From assembly GCF_003590145.2 (NCBI RefSeq), contig NZ_CP060436.1:2857001-2921000 (forward strand): DNA of 64,000 nucleotides. Reading direction: 5' to 3'. The notes under the pieces are model-generated. The model saw nothing but the letters and a program-made list of their open reading frames with translations. It was not told the origin of the DNA and made no database searches. This DNA comes from Pseudooceanicola algae. GTDB lineage: Bacteria; Pseudomonadota; Alphaproteobacteria; Rhodobacterales; Rhodobacteraceae. A program made the position numbers and the translations under genes. Shown here piece after piece: positions 35,291-44,168 of this stretch (positions are counted from its first letter, which is position 1; every line of letters starts with the position of its first letter).

Positions 35291-36116
35291 GACAACGCCC
35301 CTTCTGACCGATCCCAAAGCCCTCGCCGCCCGCCGCGCCCGCGCAACAGCGGACGGGCTGTTCCTGCATCACCGCGTGGCGGAGGATCTTCAGGATCGGA
35401 TCAGTATCGTTAACAAGTCATTTACAGAGCCGGCCCTCGTCACGCCCTTCCCCGCGTTCTGGCAGGATCTGGCACAGGACTTCCCTGTCCGGCCCCGGCT
35501 GGTGCCCGCCACAGAAGTCCTTGATTTGGAATTGGAAAGCGCCGACCTGGTGTTGCATGTTCTGGACCTCCACTGGGCGAATGACCCGGTGGGGCAATTG
35601 ATTCAGTGTCGGCGGGCCCTGCGGCCAGACGGGCTTTTCCTTGGGGTGCTGTTCGGCGGACGCACCCTGACCGAATTGCGCGAATGCCTTGGCCAGGCAG
35701 AGATCGAGGTAACCGGCGGGCTGTCACCACGCATCGCCCCCATGGGCGAAGTTCGCGACCTTGGCGGATTGCTGCAACGCGCCGGGCTGGCCCTGCCGGT
35801 GGCCGACAGCGAATTGGTGACGGTCAGCTTCAGTTCTCCCTACAAGCTGCTGGCGGATCTGCGCGCCATGGGCGAGGCCAATGCCCTGGCCGGTCGCCTG
35901 CGTCAGCCAACGCGCCGCGCGGTGATCCTGCGCGCAATGGCGCTTTACCTGCAGACCTACGGCGACAGCGACGGACGGGTCCCCGCGACCTTTGAAATGG
36001 TCACCCTGACCGGCTGGTCCCCCGATGCCTCGCAGCAGCAACCCCTGCGCCCCGGCTCGGCCAGGGCCTCGCTTGCGGATGCGCTCGGGACGCGGGAAAC
36101 CCCGTTGAAAAGCTGA
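35289..36116 (+). CDS. NDUFAF5/BioC-like SAM-dependent methyltransferase
   Basis: 275 residues. The N-terminal LAARRARATADGLFLHHRVAEDLQDR is typical of mitochondrial NDUFAF5 relatives in alphaproteobacteria. Other landmarks: ADLVLHVLDLHWANDPVGQ, RRALRPDGLFLGVLFGG, ALYLQTYGDSDGRVPATFE. The classic glycine-rich motif I is weak. NDUFAF5 modifies an arginine of complex I in mitochondria; the bacterial role is inferred. The ribosome site is poor, so it may be leaderless. Confidence 0.85.
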   Translation: MTTPLLTDPKALAARRARATADGLFLHHRVAEDLQDRISIVNKSFTEPALVTPFPAFWQDLAQDFPVRPRLVPATEVLDLELESADLVLHVLDLHWANDPVGQLIQCRRALRPDGLFLGVLFGGRTLTELRECLGQAEIEVTGGLSPRIAPMGEVRDLGGLLQRAGLALPVADSELVTVSFSSPYKLLADLRAMGEANALAGRLRQPTRRAVILRAMALYLQTYGDSDGRVPATFEMVTLTGWSPDASQQQPLRPGSARASLADALGTRETPLKS

Positions 36117-36191
36117 AACGCTACGACAGGCCGCATTGACCGGGGGTCTGGAATCCCTATTTGCGGACAAGACAGCAGCAGGAGACCGAAG

Positions 36192-37223
36192 ATGGACCGA
36201 ACCCAGGCGCCCGCCGATCACCCGAAGATTCCCGTCGAAAAGGTCGGGATCCTGCTGGCCAACCTCGGGACGCCGGACGGGACCGATTACTGGTCGATGC
36301 GGCGATACCTGTCTGAGTTCCTTTCGGATCAACGGGTTATCGACTACCCAAAATGGAAATGGCAACCCATCCTGCAGGGCATCATCCTGAGCATACGGCC
36401 CCAGAAAAGCGGTGCTGCCTATCGGTCGATCTGGAACGAAGAGGCCGATGAGAGCCCGCTTCTGACGATCACCAAGCAACAGCACGCGGCGTTGTCGGAC
36501 AGCCTTCACGCGCGCTACGGCGACCAGGTGTTGGTCGATTACTGCATGCGTTATGGAAACCCATCGACGGCCTCCAAGGTCCGCGCGATGGTCGAGGCCG
36601 GGTGCAGCAAGATCCTGTTCTGCCCGCTGTATCCACAATATGCCGGGGCCACGACCGCCACCGCCAACGACCAGTTCTTTCGCGCACTGATGCAGGAAAC
36701 CTGGCAACCGGCGGCCCGCACCCTGCCGCCCTATTTCGACAATCCCGCCTTTATCGACGCGCTGGCGCAGTCGGTGACCCGCGCCCTGCCGGATGGCCAG
36801 CCCGACCTGCTGATCTGTTCCTACCACGGGCTGCCGGAACGCTACCTGACGGCGGGTGACCCCTATCATTGCCACTGTCAGAAGACGACGCGACTGCTGC
36901 GCGAGAAGCTCGGCTGGGACAAGGACCGTGTACTGACGACCTTCCAGTCGAAGTTCGGCCCCGAAGAATGGCTGAAGCCTGCCACGGTGGACGAAGTCGC
37001 CCGGCAGGCAAAAGCCGGCAACCGGCGAATCGCGATCTGTGCCCCGGCGTTTTCGGCCGATTGCATCGAAACGCTGGAAGAGATCAATGAAGAGATTCGC
37101 GACAGCTTCATCGAAGCCGGCGGCGAAAGTTTTACCTATATCCCCTGCCTCAACGACGATGCTGCCCATATCGCAGCGCTGACGGATCGAATCGTGGCGA
37201 ATCTGGCAGGTTGGCTGGACTAG
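36192..37223 (+). CDS. hemH: Ferrochelatase
   Basis: 343 residues. Inserts Fe2+ into protoporphyrin IX, the last step of haem b synthesis. Landmarks: KVGILLANLGTPDGTDYWSMRRYL near the start, CMRYGNPS, LYPQYAGATTA, the catalytic-His segment LLICSYHGLPERYL, and the late CAPAFSADCIETLEEI. The start follows AGGAGACCGAAG. Confidence 0.97.
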   Translation: MDRTQAPADHPKIPVEKVGILLANLGTPDGTDYWSMRRYLSEFLSDQRVIDYPKWKWQPILQGIILSIRPQKSGAAYRSIWNEEADESPLLTITKQQHAALSDSLHARYGDQVLVDYCMRYGNPSTASKVRAMVEAGCSKILFCPLYPQYAGATTATANDQFFRALMQETWQPAARTLPPYFDNPAFIDALAQSVTRALPDGQPDLLICSYHGLPERYLTAGDPYHCHCQKTTRLLREKLGWDKDRVLTTFQSKFGPEEWLKPATVDEVARQAKAGNRRIAICAPAFSADCIETLEEINEEIRDSFIEAGGESFTYIPCLNDDAAHIAALTDRIVANLAGWLD

Positions 37224-37305
37224 GGACTGAAGCACCGGGGACTCGCGTACCGGGGACTGGCCCTGGCGCCCGAATCAGGCGGCGGAAGGCATTGGGCAAA
37301 GAAAA

Positions 37306-37330
37306 AAGGCGGTGGCAAAACCACCGCCTT
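37306..37330 (-). terminator. Terminator shared by the 60-residue gene and hemH
   Basis: AAGGCGGTGG and CCACCGCCTT pair perfectly around a 5-nt loop. On the minus strand it ends in TTTTTTC, the ideal form for the small gene whose stop is 25 nt away. It also lies about 80 nt past hemH on the plus strand. Confidence 0.88.
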
Positions 37331-37354
37331 CTCCATTTCCGACCAGGTCGAAAA

Positions 37355-37537
37355 TTATTCGCTTGCAGCAACAGCTGCGATAACAGCCAGCAGGATCAGC
37401 GGCAGGATGATGCCGGACGACGAGCTGGTGGTTTCTTCGACGATGACCGGAGCTTCGATCACCGGCTCGGAATATGCACCGGCGGTGGCGGAAGTTGCGG
37501 CACCGGCCAGAACAGCGGCGAGAACGAGTTTCTTCAT
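37355..37537 (-). CDS. 60-residue membrane-anchored or exported small protein
   Basis: ATG at 37,537 after GGAGGATAAA; the longer upstream frame is not used. Layout: signal-like KKLVLAAVLAGAATSATAG, a short acidic linker (EPVIEAPVIVEE), TTSSSSG, then the hydrophobic C-terminus IILPLILLAVIAAVAASE. Either the leader is cleaved and the tail anchors the protein, or both segments span the membrane. Function unknown. Its own strong terminator and ribosome site support a real gene. Confidence 0.8.
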   Translation of the reverse strand: MKKLVLAAVLAGAATSATAGAYSEPVIEAPVIVEETTSSSSGIILPLILLAVIAAVAASE

Positions 37538-37554
37538 TTTATCCTCCAGATAAA
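37538..37554 (-). promoter_or_regulatory. Ribosome site held in a small stem-loop
   Basis: On the minus strand TTTATC and GATAAA flank TGGAG, directly before the ATG of the 60-residue gene, so most of the GGAGG site is in the loop and its last G starts the stem. A second small hairpin (CTATC-GCGT-GATAG) lies just upstream. It could modulate translation. Confidence 0.35.
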
Positions 37555-37682
37555 GGCCTATCACGCGATAGTTGTACGCATACAGGCACCCAAGACGTAC
37601 CTCGTGATTCAGATGTAAGCGGGACGGCCTGGAAAAATCAAATGGAAGATCGTTAAGACCCACTGACCACAGGGAAATGTCG

Positions 37683-38318
37683 TCAAATTAGCAACACCTG
37701 CGTACCGACATTGGTCAGCTCGAACAGCTCGGTGATATGCTCGTTGTAGAGCCCGATACAGCCATTGGAGGAACGGCGGCCGATCTTGCGAGTGTCGTGC
37801 GTGCCGTGGATACGGTAGTAGGTCCAGCTGAGATACAGCGCCAGCGGGCCCAGCGGATTGTCCGGCGCGCCGCCTTCGACGACCAGCGGCCATTCCGGGT
37901 TTCTTTCCCGCATCGACGGCGTCGGACGCCACGTAGGCGCGACCACCTTCTGGATGACCGAAGTCCGGCCACGGCGGGTCAGATCCTCGTTCAACGGCAC
38001 CGATGTCGGGTACAGCTTGTAGATCGACTGGTCATCAGACCAGAAATGTAGTGCCCGCGACGAGAGATCGACAAGAACGGCGCCGTTCCTGGTGTTGTCG
38101 AAATAGGGCCGCCAATCCAACGTCCGGAAGGACGATATATTGTGACGGACCACCTCGTTCGGGTCACGCTCGACCTCGGTCGAGTTCTCGAAAGGGGTCG
38201 CATAATCGGACCCCTCGCCTGAGGACTGGCTTTGCGCCAGGGCCGGGCTGGCCAGCAGGGCCGCGCTGCCCGCAAGGAAGCCGCGGCGGGTCGGAAATTT
38301 AAACGGGGGGATGCTCAT
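37683..38318 (-). CDS. L,D-transpeptidase (YkuD), exported with Tat-like signal
   Basis: 211 residues from ATG 38,318 (GGAGACAGTG before it). The leader TRRGFLAGSAALLASPALAQ has the twin-arginine form, so Tat export is likely. The YkuD catalytic region is YRIHGTHDTRKIGRRSSNGCI with the nucleophile Cys in SSNGCIGLYNEH. Such enzymes make 3-3 peptidoglycan cross-links or attach proteins to the wall. Confidence 0.92.
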   Translation of the reverse strand: MSIPPFKFPTRRGFLAGSAALLASPALAQSQSSGEGSDYATPFENSTEVERDPNEVVRHNISSFRTLDWRPYFDNTRNGAVLVDLSSRALHFWSDDQSIYKLYPTSVPLNEDLTRRGRTSVIQKVVAPTWRPTPSMRERNPEWPLVVEGGAPDNPLGPLALYLSWTYYRIHGTHDTRKIGRRSSNGCIGLYNEHITELFELTNVGTQVLLI

Positions 38319-38480
38319 CACTGTCTCCGGCTTATCGGACGCTCCTGCTTATGGTATTGCGCTTTTGACGCGGTCGCAAATCAAACAAGTGTCAATGAAC
38401 CAAATCACGGGCTTGTGCGTTTGAATCTGCTCATGCAGCACGGTAGTGCTAAACGAAGGCTATTCCCAAGCAGGATTTTC

Positions 38481-39047
38481 ATGCGTCTTACCATTCTGAT
38501 CTCGACCGCCCTCATCGCTCTCTCCGCTTGTGGACCTTCGCCGTCTTCACAGCCCCAGAGGCTTGGATCGGACGGAAAGCCGCTGCCGAAGCTGTACCGG
38601 ATCCCGTCGCGCGCCGAAAATACCATCCCCTACGAGATGCTGGATTCGATCAACACCCTGCGCGCCGCCTCCGGCGCCGGTGCCGTGCAGCTGAATTCAG
38701 AGCTGACAGCCGCTGCAGCCACGCATGCAAAGGATATGTCGAACCAGAACCGCCCCTGGCACTTCGGGTCCGACGGGTCTTCGCCCATCGATCGGGTCCG
38801 CCGTGTCGGTTATTCCGGCGAACTGGTCGGAGAGACAATTTCCGAAACCTACGAGACCGAGCTGGAGACGCTTTCGGCCTGGATGGATCAGGAAGACACC
38901 CGGCGGATCATCCTGGACCCCGACGCCACCGACATGGGCTTCGCATGGTACCAGGAGAACACCGGCAAGATCTGGTGGACCATGGTCCTAGGGTCCTCCG
39001 GCACCATGGGTGCGGCGATGTCGCTGGCGCAATACACCACCGAATAG
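38481..39047 (+). CDS. CAP-domain (SCP/PR1-like) lipoprotein
   Basis: 188 residues from ATG 38,481; the longer frame upstream overlaps the divergent gene. The lipobox ALSACG at 14-19 marks a lipoprotein. The CAP domain has MLDSINTLRAASGAGAVQLN, THAKDMSNQNRPWHFG with the conserved His, VGETISETYE and a late MGFAWYQENTGKIWW. In bacteria these domains occur near wall enzymes; activity is unclear. Confidence 0.9.
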   Translation: MRLTILISTALIALSACGPSPSSQPQRLGSDGKPLPKLYRIPSRAENTIPYEMLDSINTLRAASGAGAVQLNSELTAAAATHAKDMSNQNRPWHFGSDGSSPIDRVRRVGYSGELVGETISETYETELETLSAWMDQEDTRRIILDPDATDMGFAWYQENTGKIWWTMVLGSSGTMGAAMSLAQYTTE

Positions 39048-39103
39048 GGTGATTCGGTCCCTCGGAAAATGCCGATCCGGACCCCATGACCCCCTCGCGA
39101 TAC

Positions 39104-39140
39104 CGCCCGGAGAGACGCTGAACGGCGCTCCGGGCGTTTT
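39104..39140 (+). terminator. Intrinsic terminator of the CAP lipoprotein gene
   Basis: CGCCCGGAG and CTCCGGGCG are perfect 9-bp arms around a 15-nt loop, followed by TTTTCGTTT. It lies 56 nt past the stop. Confidence 0.8.
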
Positions 39141-39194
39141 CGTTTGCGATTTTCCGCCGAGGGGAAATGCCCCGCAAGGGGCCGGCTTTCGCCC

Positions 39195-39680
39195 TCAGGG
39201 ATAGATGGCGATCTGGGTTCCGTCGCCGATCATCGCATAGATTTCCTCGATCTCTTCATTGGTCACGGCGATGCAGCCCGCGGTCCAGTCGTTGCCGGCG
39301 TTGCGGTACTTGTCCGGCTTGCCGTGGATGAAGATATCCCCGCCGGCATTTTGCCCATTGGCCTGCGCGAAGGCGAGGTCGTTGGGGTTGGGATAGGAAA
39401 TCCCCACCGAAAGGTGAAACTGAGAATTCGGATTGCGCCGGTCGATGTAGTAGACCCCTTCCGGAGTCTTGCCATCGCCGCGGAACTGCTTGGCGCCGGT
39501 CGGCGCGAAGCCCAGCCCGATGTCATAGGCCTTCAGCACCTGATTGCCGTGCATAAGGTACATGCGGCGCTCTTGCTTGAAGACATAGACGCGGGTCACT
39601 TCCGGTCCGTCATAGGTCTCGAATTTGGAACAACTCGCCATGGTCAGCACCAGGACGAGGATCAACACTGCCCGTATCAT
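39195..39680 (-). CDS. L,D-transpeptidase (YkuD) family lipoprotein
   Basis: 161 residues. The leader RAVLILVLVLTMASCSK has the lipobox MASC, so it is membrane-anchored. YkuD features: RVYVFKQERRMYLM, TPEGVYYIDRRNPNSQFH, then DIFIHGKPDKYRNAG and the nucleophile Cys in DWTAGCIAVTNEEI. It is shorter than the other YkuD protein 1.4 kb away and not closely similar. Probably acts on peptidoglycan. Confidence 0.92.
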   Translation of the reverse strand: MIRAVLILVLVLTMASCSKFETYDGPEVTRVYVFKQERRMYLMHGNQVLKAYDIGLGFAPTGAKQFRGDGKTPEGVYYIDRRNPNSQFHLSVGISYPNPNDLAFAQANGQNAGGDIFIHGKPDKYRNAGNDWTAGCIAVTNEEIEEIYAMIGDGTQIAIYP

Positions 39681-39758
39681 CGTTTTTCCATCTGTTTTTT
39701 GATGTTTTCCGATGAAATTAGCAGAATCACGCCGATCAAAGAAGCCGCTAAATCGCCT

Positions 39759-40991
39759 TCACGCGGTTGTGAGAGTGAAACCGGCCACAAGTTCCACGTG
39801 AGACGACCAGCGGAACTGATCCACGACCTGAACCGTGCCCATGGAATAGCCCGCATCCAGTAGCACACGCGCGTCGCGGGCAAAGGTCACCGGGTTGCAG
39901 GACACGAAGGCGATCACCGGCACACCCGACAGGGCAAGTTCGCGGGTCTGTGCCTCGGCTCCGGCGCGGGGCGGGTCGATGACCACGGCGTCGATGCCCT
40001 TCAGATCCTCGGCCGCCAGCGGATTGCGGAACAGGTCACGCGCCCGCGCCTCAAGCCGATGCAGACCCCCGGCCCGCTTCCAGCCCGCCACCAGGGCCTC
40101 GGTCATGGCCGGGTCGCCTTCGACAGCCAGAACCTCGGCCCGTTCGGACAGGGGCAGGGCGAAGGTGCCGCAGCCGGCAAACAGGTCGGCCAGCTTGCGG
40201 GCGCCGGCGGTAATCTCGGTCACGGCGGCCAGCAGCGCGGCTTCGCCTTCCGCGGTCGCCTGCAGAAAGGCGCCCGGCGGCGGGGTCACACGCGCGCGAC
40301 CAAAGCGTTGATCGGGGGACTGCCGGGTAACGATCACTTCGCCGTCCCAGGCCAGCCGGGCGATATCCTGCGCCTGCGCAGTTTCGGTCAAGGCAAAGCG
40401 CAGGGGTTCGTCCAGCGGCCTGCCCCCGGTGGCCGAGATGTCCAGCCCGCCTTCGGTCAGGGTCGCCTGCACGGCCAGTTCCCCCTTGCGACCACAGCCG
40501 GTCATGGCCAGCGCCTCGGCCACGGGGCGGGCGCGCATCAGGGCCGGATGCAGCAGTTTGCAGTCGGGGATTTCGACGATGACGCCAGAGGCACGACCGT
40601 GGAAACCAGACATCGCGCCGCCCTTGGTGCGCCGGGCCGACAGGGTGGCGCGCCGCCGCGATGCCGCCGGAGAGGTCACGACCGGGGCAAACTCCGCTGC
40701 GATCCCCTGGGCCTTCAGCGCCGTTTCGACGATGCCGCGTTTCCATGTCGCGACATAGCCATCACCCGCATGTTGCACCACGCAGCCACCGCAGGACCGG
40801 AAATGCCGACAGGGCGCCGCGACGCGGTCCTGCGAGGGCAGCACAATCTTGACGTTTTCCAGACGGTCGCCGTTCAGCGTGCCGGTGACGCGTTCGCCGG
40901 GCAGGGTCATCGGGGCAAAGACCGGGGTACGATCCGCGCCATGGGCCATGCCATCGCCATGATGGCCAAGTTTCTCGATCAGATATTCCAT
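39759..40991 (-). CDS. TrmA/RlmD-family RNA 5-methyluridine methyltransferase
   Basis: 410 residues from ATG 40,991. The iron-sulfur cysteines are PCRHFRSCGGCVVQ plus IPDCKL, as in RlmD. SAM motif I is LADLFAGCGTFALPLSE. The catalytic motifs are VIDPPRAGAEAQ and the nucleophile Cys in FVSCNPVTFARD. The C-terminus carries the usual VDQFRWSSHVELV. There is no clear TRAM domain beyond the first 60 residues. It methylates a uridine of rRNA or tRNA; which position is not predictable. Confidence 0.92.
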   Translation of the reverse strand: MEYLIEKLGHHGDGMAHGADRTPVFAPMTLPGERVTGTLNGDRLENVKIVLPSQDRVAAPCRHFRSCGGCVVQHAGDGYVATWKRGIVETALKAQGIAAEFAPVVTSPAASRRRATLSARRTKGGAMSGFHGRASGVIVEIPDCKLLHPALMRARPVAEALAMTGCGRKGELAVQATLTEGGLDISATGGRPLDEPLRFALTETAQAQDIARLAWDGEVIVTRQSPDQRFGRARVTPPPGAFLQATAEGEAALLAAVTEITAGARKLADLFAGCGTFALPLSERAEVLAVEGDPAMTEALVAGWKRAGGLHRLEARARDLFRNPLAAEDLKGIDAVVIDPPRAGAEAQTRELALSGVPVIAFVSCNPVTFARDARVLLDAGYSMGTVQVVDQFRWSSHVELVAGFTLTTA

Positions 40992-41030
40992 GGCCGTCTG
41001 GTTAAATGAGCCGCCGCCCACAGCAAAGCC

Positions 41031-42869
41031 CTATTCCGCCGCATCCCGTGTATCAAGGAAACCGCCCGACTGCCGCGACCAGTAGCGGGCATAGACGCCC
41101 TGTTGCTCCAGAAGGTCGCTGTGGCTGCCGATCTCGACGATCTCGCCGCCTTCCAGAACCACGATCCGATCCATGTGGGCGATCGTGGACAGGCGGTGCG
41201 CGATGGCCAGCACCGTCTTGCCCTCCATCACCCGTTCAAGAGCGGTCTGGATCTGCGCCTCGACTTCGCTGTCCAGCGCCGAGGTCGCCTCGTCCAGCAC
41301 GAGAATCGGCGCATCCTTCAGAATGGCGCGGGCTAGGGCGATGCGCTGACGCTGCCCGCCGGACAGCTTCACACCGCGTTCGCCCAGCCGGGCCTCGTAG
41401 CCCTTGCGACCGCCGAAATCGATCAGATCGCGGATGAAATGATCCGCCTCGGCCTTGCGGGCGGCCTCGATCATCTGCTCTTCGCTGGCGTCGGGGCGAC
41501 CATAGAGGATGTTTTCGCGGGCCGAGCGGTTGAACATGGCCGTGTCCTGCGTGACCAGGGCGATCTTCTGGCGCAGGCTGTCCTGCGTGACGGCGCTGAT
41601 GTCCTGCCCGTCGATCACCACCTTGCCGCCCTCGGGGTCGTAAAGCCGCAGCAGCAGCGAAACCAGCGTCGACTTCCCCGCCCCCGAGGCACCGACGATG
41701 CCGATCTTTTCGCCCGGCGCGATGTCCAGATCGACTTGCTTCACGCCGCCCTTTTCCTGACCATAGGCGAAATTCACGTGATCGAAATGCACACGACCAG
41801 CCGGCACCTGCAGCGCCGTCGCGCCGTCGCGATCATACAGTCGCACAGCGCGACCCAGGGTCTCCATGCCATCCTCAACCTCGCCAATCGACCCATAGAT
41901 CCCCATCAGGGAAAAGCTGACCCAACCGGTCATCTGTGCCATGCGCACGGAAATCGCCCCGGCGGCGACGATGTCGCCGACGCTGGCGGTGCCATTGGCC
42001 CAGAAGGCCAGCGCGCCGCCGACCAGAATCACCGGCAGGACGCCCCCCATCAGGGTCAGGATCGTGCGAAAGACCGAGGACAGGCGCCCAAAGCTGAGCG
42101 CGGCTTCGCGGAACCCCGAAAGCGCCTCCAGCGCCGCCTTGTCCTCGTGATCCGCGTGGGCGAACAACTTGACCGTCTTGATGTTGGTGATCGTGTCGAC
42201 GATCTGCCCCGAGACCATGGCCCGCGCCGCCGCCCGCAGCCCCGCGCGCTGACGAATGCGCGGCATGAACCAGGCGATCAGCCCCAGGTACCCCACCAGC
42301 CAGATCGCGAAACCGACCCCGAGCCAGGCATTGATCGACAACATCAGCGCCACGGCCCCGCCGACCGAGGCAAGGGCAAAGGCCACCACGTTGATGCATT
42401 CGAAGGCCACATCGGTCATCGCCCGCGCCGTCTGCATCTGCTTCTGGCTGATCCGCCCGGCGAAATCATTGTCGAAATAGGTGACCGACTGGCCCATGGT
42501 CCAGCGATGCAGCCGCGACAGCACCAGCGTAAAGACATTCGGCTGGATGATCATCGCATTGGCCATGGTCGAGGCCCCGAAGAACAACGGCCGCGCGATC
42601 AGGAAGAACCCGACAGATCCGGCCAGCAGCACGATATTCTCCATCGAGAAAAAGCCTTCGGGCCCGGCGGCATCGGCGCCATCGACGACGCGGCCCAGAA
42701 TCCAAGCCGTCCCGGCCTCCATCCCGCCGGCAAGGGCAGCCAGACATGCGGCCAGCGTCAACGCGGGAAAGGCCCCGCGCAGAAGCCAGATCATGAATTT
42801 CAACAGGGTGTCAGGAGGTGCGGTCCGGGCGATCTGGAACGGATCGATAAGCTTTTCTGGTTTCAACAT
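41031..42869 (-). CDS. ABC-type exporter, fused permease and ATPase
   Basis: 612 residues from ATG 42,869. N-terminal six-helix permease (FPALTLAACLAALAGG, SVGFFLIARPLFFG, and so on) joined to one ATPase domain: Walker A GASGAGKSTLVSL, signature LSGGQRQRIALARA, Walker B ILVLDEATSALD and H-loop AIAHRLSTI. A half-transporter that works as a dimer. Its substrate (lipid, drug or peptide) cannot be told. Upstream frame codons lack family sequence. Confidence 0.94.
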   Translation of the reverse strand: MLKPEKLIDPFQIARTAPPDTLLKFMIWLLRGAFPALTLAACLAALAGGMEAGTAWILGRVVDGADAAGPEGFFSMENIVLLAGSVGFFLIARPLFFGASTMANAMIIQPNVFTLVLSRLHRWTMGQSVTYFDNDFAGRISQKQMQTARAMTDVAFECINVVAFALASVGGAVALMLSINAWLGVGFAIWLVGYLGLIAWFMPRIRQRAGLRAAARAMVSGQIVDTITNIKTVKLFAHADHEDKAALEALSGFREAALSFGRLSSVFRTILTLMGGVLPVILVGGALAFWANGTASVGDIVAAGAISVRMAQMTGWVSFSLMGIYGSIGEVEDGMETLGRAVRLYDRDGATALQVPAGRVHFDHVNFAYGQEKGGVKQVDLDIAPGEKIGIVGASGAGKSTLVSLLLRLYDPEGGKVVIDGQDISAVTQDSLRQKIALVTQDTAMFNRSARENILYGRPDASEEQMIEAARKAEADHFIRDLIDFGGRKGYEARLGERGVKLSGGQRQRIALARAILKDAPILVLDEATSALDSEVEAQIQTALERVMEGKTVLAIAHRLSTIAHMDRIVVLEGGEIVEIGSHSDLLEQQGVYARYWSRQSGGFLDTRDAAE

Positions 42870-42983
42870 GAGCGGCCTTTCCGGGCAGAATAAGGGACCG
42901 GGGCACGACCGGTTGCAAGGGCGAAGGCTGCAAGGCCGTCCTTGTGGCGGGATCGGGACCACGGGACTTGCCGCGACGGGGCG

Positions 42984-44168
42984 CTATTCCGGACCCTGAT
43001 CGTCCCTCAGCAGCGCCGCGCGGTCCAGTGCGAAACCGGAATCGATCCACTTCGCCTCAAGCGCCTGCAACTTTGCGCCGATGGCAGCCCCACTGTAGCG
43101 CGGCATCAGGTCCCGCGCGGTGATGGGAAAGACCTGACCTGCGCCTTGCGCCGCAAGAGGCAGGGTCGCGGAATCGAACGGAACCTCGAACAGGGCGGCG
43201 CGCAGCACCAGAATCTGCGTCGCCAGGCTGCCGTTGCGATAGCCGAGTTCGGCCGGGCTCGCGGTTCCCGCCGCCTGCTCGCGCAGGGCTGCGATCAGCG
43301 CGGCATCGCGTTTGGACAAGCGTAGCGCGGCGCTCGGGTCCTCGGCGCAGATTGCGGCAAGACGGCAACGCCAGTCGGGCGCAAGACCGGCAAGGGCCTC
43401 GCCATGGATCAGGGGGCCAAGCGCGCGCGGCCCGGACCCCGGCAGAAGGCGCGTCAGAATGCCAAGCTGCGCCATGGTCGCCACCGCAGGAGCGGGATCG
43501 GCGGTAGCCAGCAAGCGCGTGATCTCGACCCCGACCCGTTCGCGCGACAGGCCGTCCAGCCCTTCGGCATTGGCGGCGATGGCGGCAAGGGTATCGGCAT
43601 CGAACCCGGCCTCGCGATCGGCAAATCGCGCGTGGAAGCGGAAAAAACGCAGGATGCGCAGGTAATCTTCGCGGATGCGCTGATCGGGGTCTTCGATGAA
43701 CCGCAACCGACCGGCCGCAAGGTCGGTGATCCCCTGCCCCAGCGGATCGACAACCCGGCCATCGGGCGCCGCATAAAGCGCATTCATGGTGAAATCACGC
43801 CGCCGGGCGTCTTCTTCGATGTGCTCGGCAAAGGCCACGACAGCGCGGCGGCCATCAGTTTCGACATCGCGGCGAAAGGTGGTGACCTCATGCGGGATAC
43901 CACCTGAAACAACGGTGATCGTGCCGTGGTCGATCCCGGTCGGCACCGGTTTCAGACCCACCGCGCGGGCCAGGCGCTGGACCTCTTCGGGACGGGCATC
44001 CGTGGCGATGTCGATATCCCCGAGCGGGATGCCCAGCAGCGCATCGCGCACGCAGCCACCGACGAACCAGGCCTGATGCCCGGCCCCGGTCAACATGGCG
44101 CAGACCGCCTGGGTGGCTGGTGCCTGCATTTCCGCCACGCAAACGGATTTGGGCATGGGCCGGGTCAT
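42984..44168 (-). CDS. cca: CCA tRNA nucleotidyltransferase / poly(A) polymerase family
   Basis: 394 residues. Class II nucleotidyltransferase: AWFVGGCVRDALLGI, then GDIDIATDARPEEV with the metal-binding DxD, GIDHGTITVV, and DFTMNALYA followed by the RFIEDPDQRIREDYLRILR motif. Adds or repairs the CCA end of tRNA. Starts in an ATGA overlap with the Nudix gene. Confidence 0.93.
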   Translation of the reverse strand: MTRPMPKSVCVAEMQAPATQAVCAMLTGAGHQAWFVGGCVRDALLGIPLGDIDIATDARPEEVQRLARAVGLKPVPTGIDHGTITVVSGGIPHEVTTFRRDVETDGRRAVVAFAEHIEEDARRRDFTMNALYAAPDGRVVDPLGQGITDLAAGRLRFIEDPDQRIREDYLRILRFFRFHARFADREAGFDADTLAAIAANAEGLDGLSRERVGVEITRLLATADPAPAVATMAQLGILTRLLPGSGPRALGPLIHGEALAGLAPDWRCRLAAICAEDPSAALRLSKRDAALIAALREQAAGTASPAELGYRNGSLATQILVLRAALFEVPFDSATLPLAAQGAGQVFPITARDLMPRYSGAAIGAKLQALEAKWIDSGFALDRAALLRDDQGPE

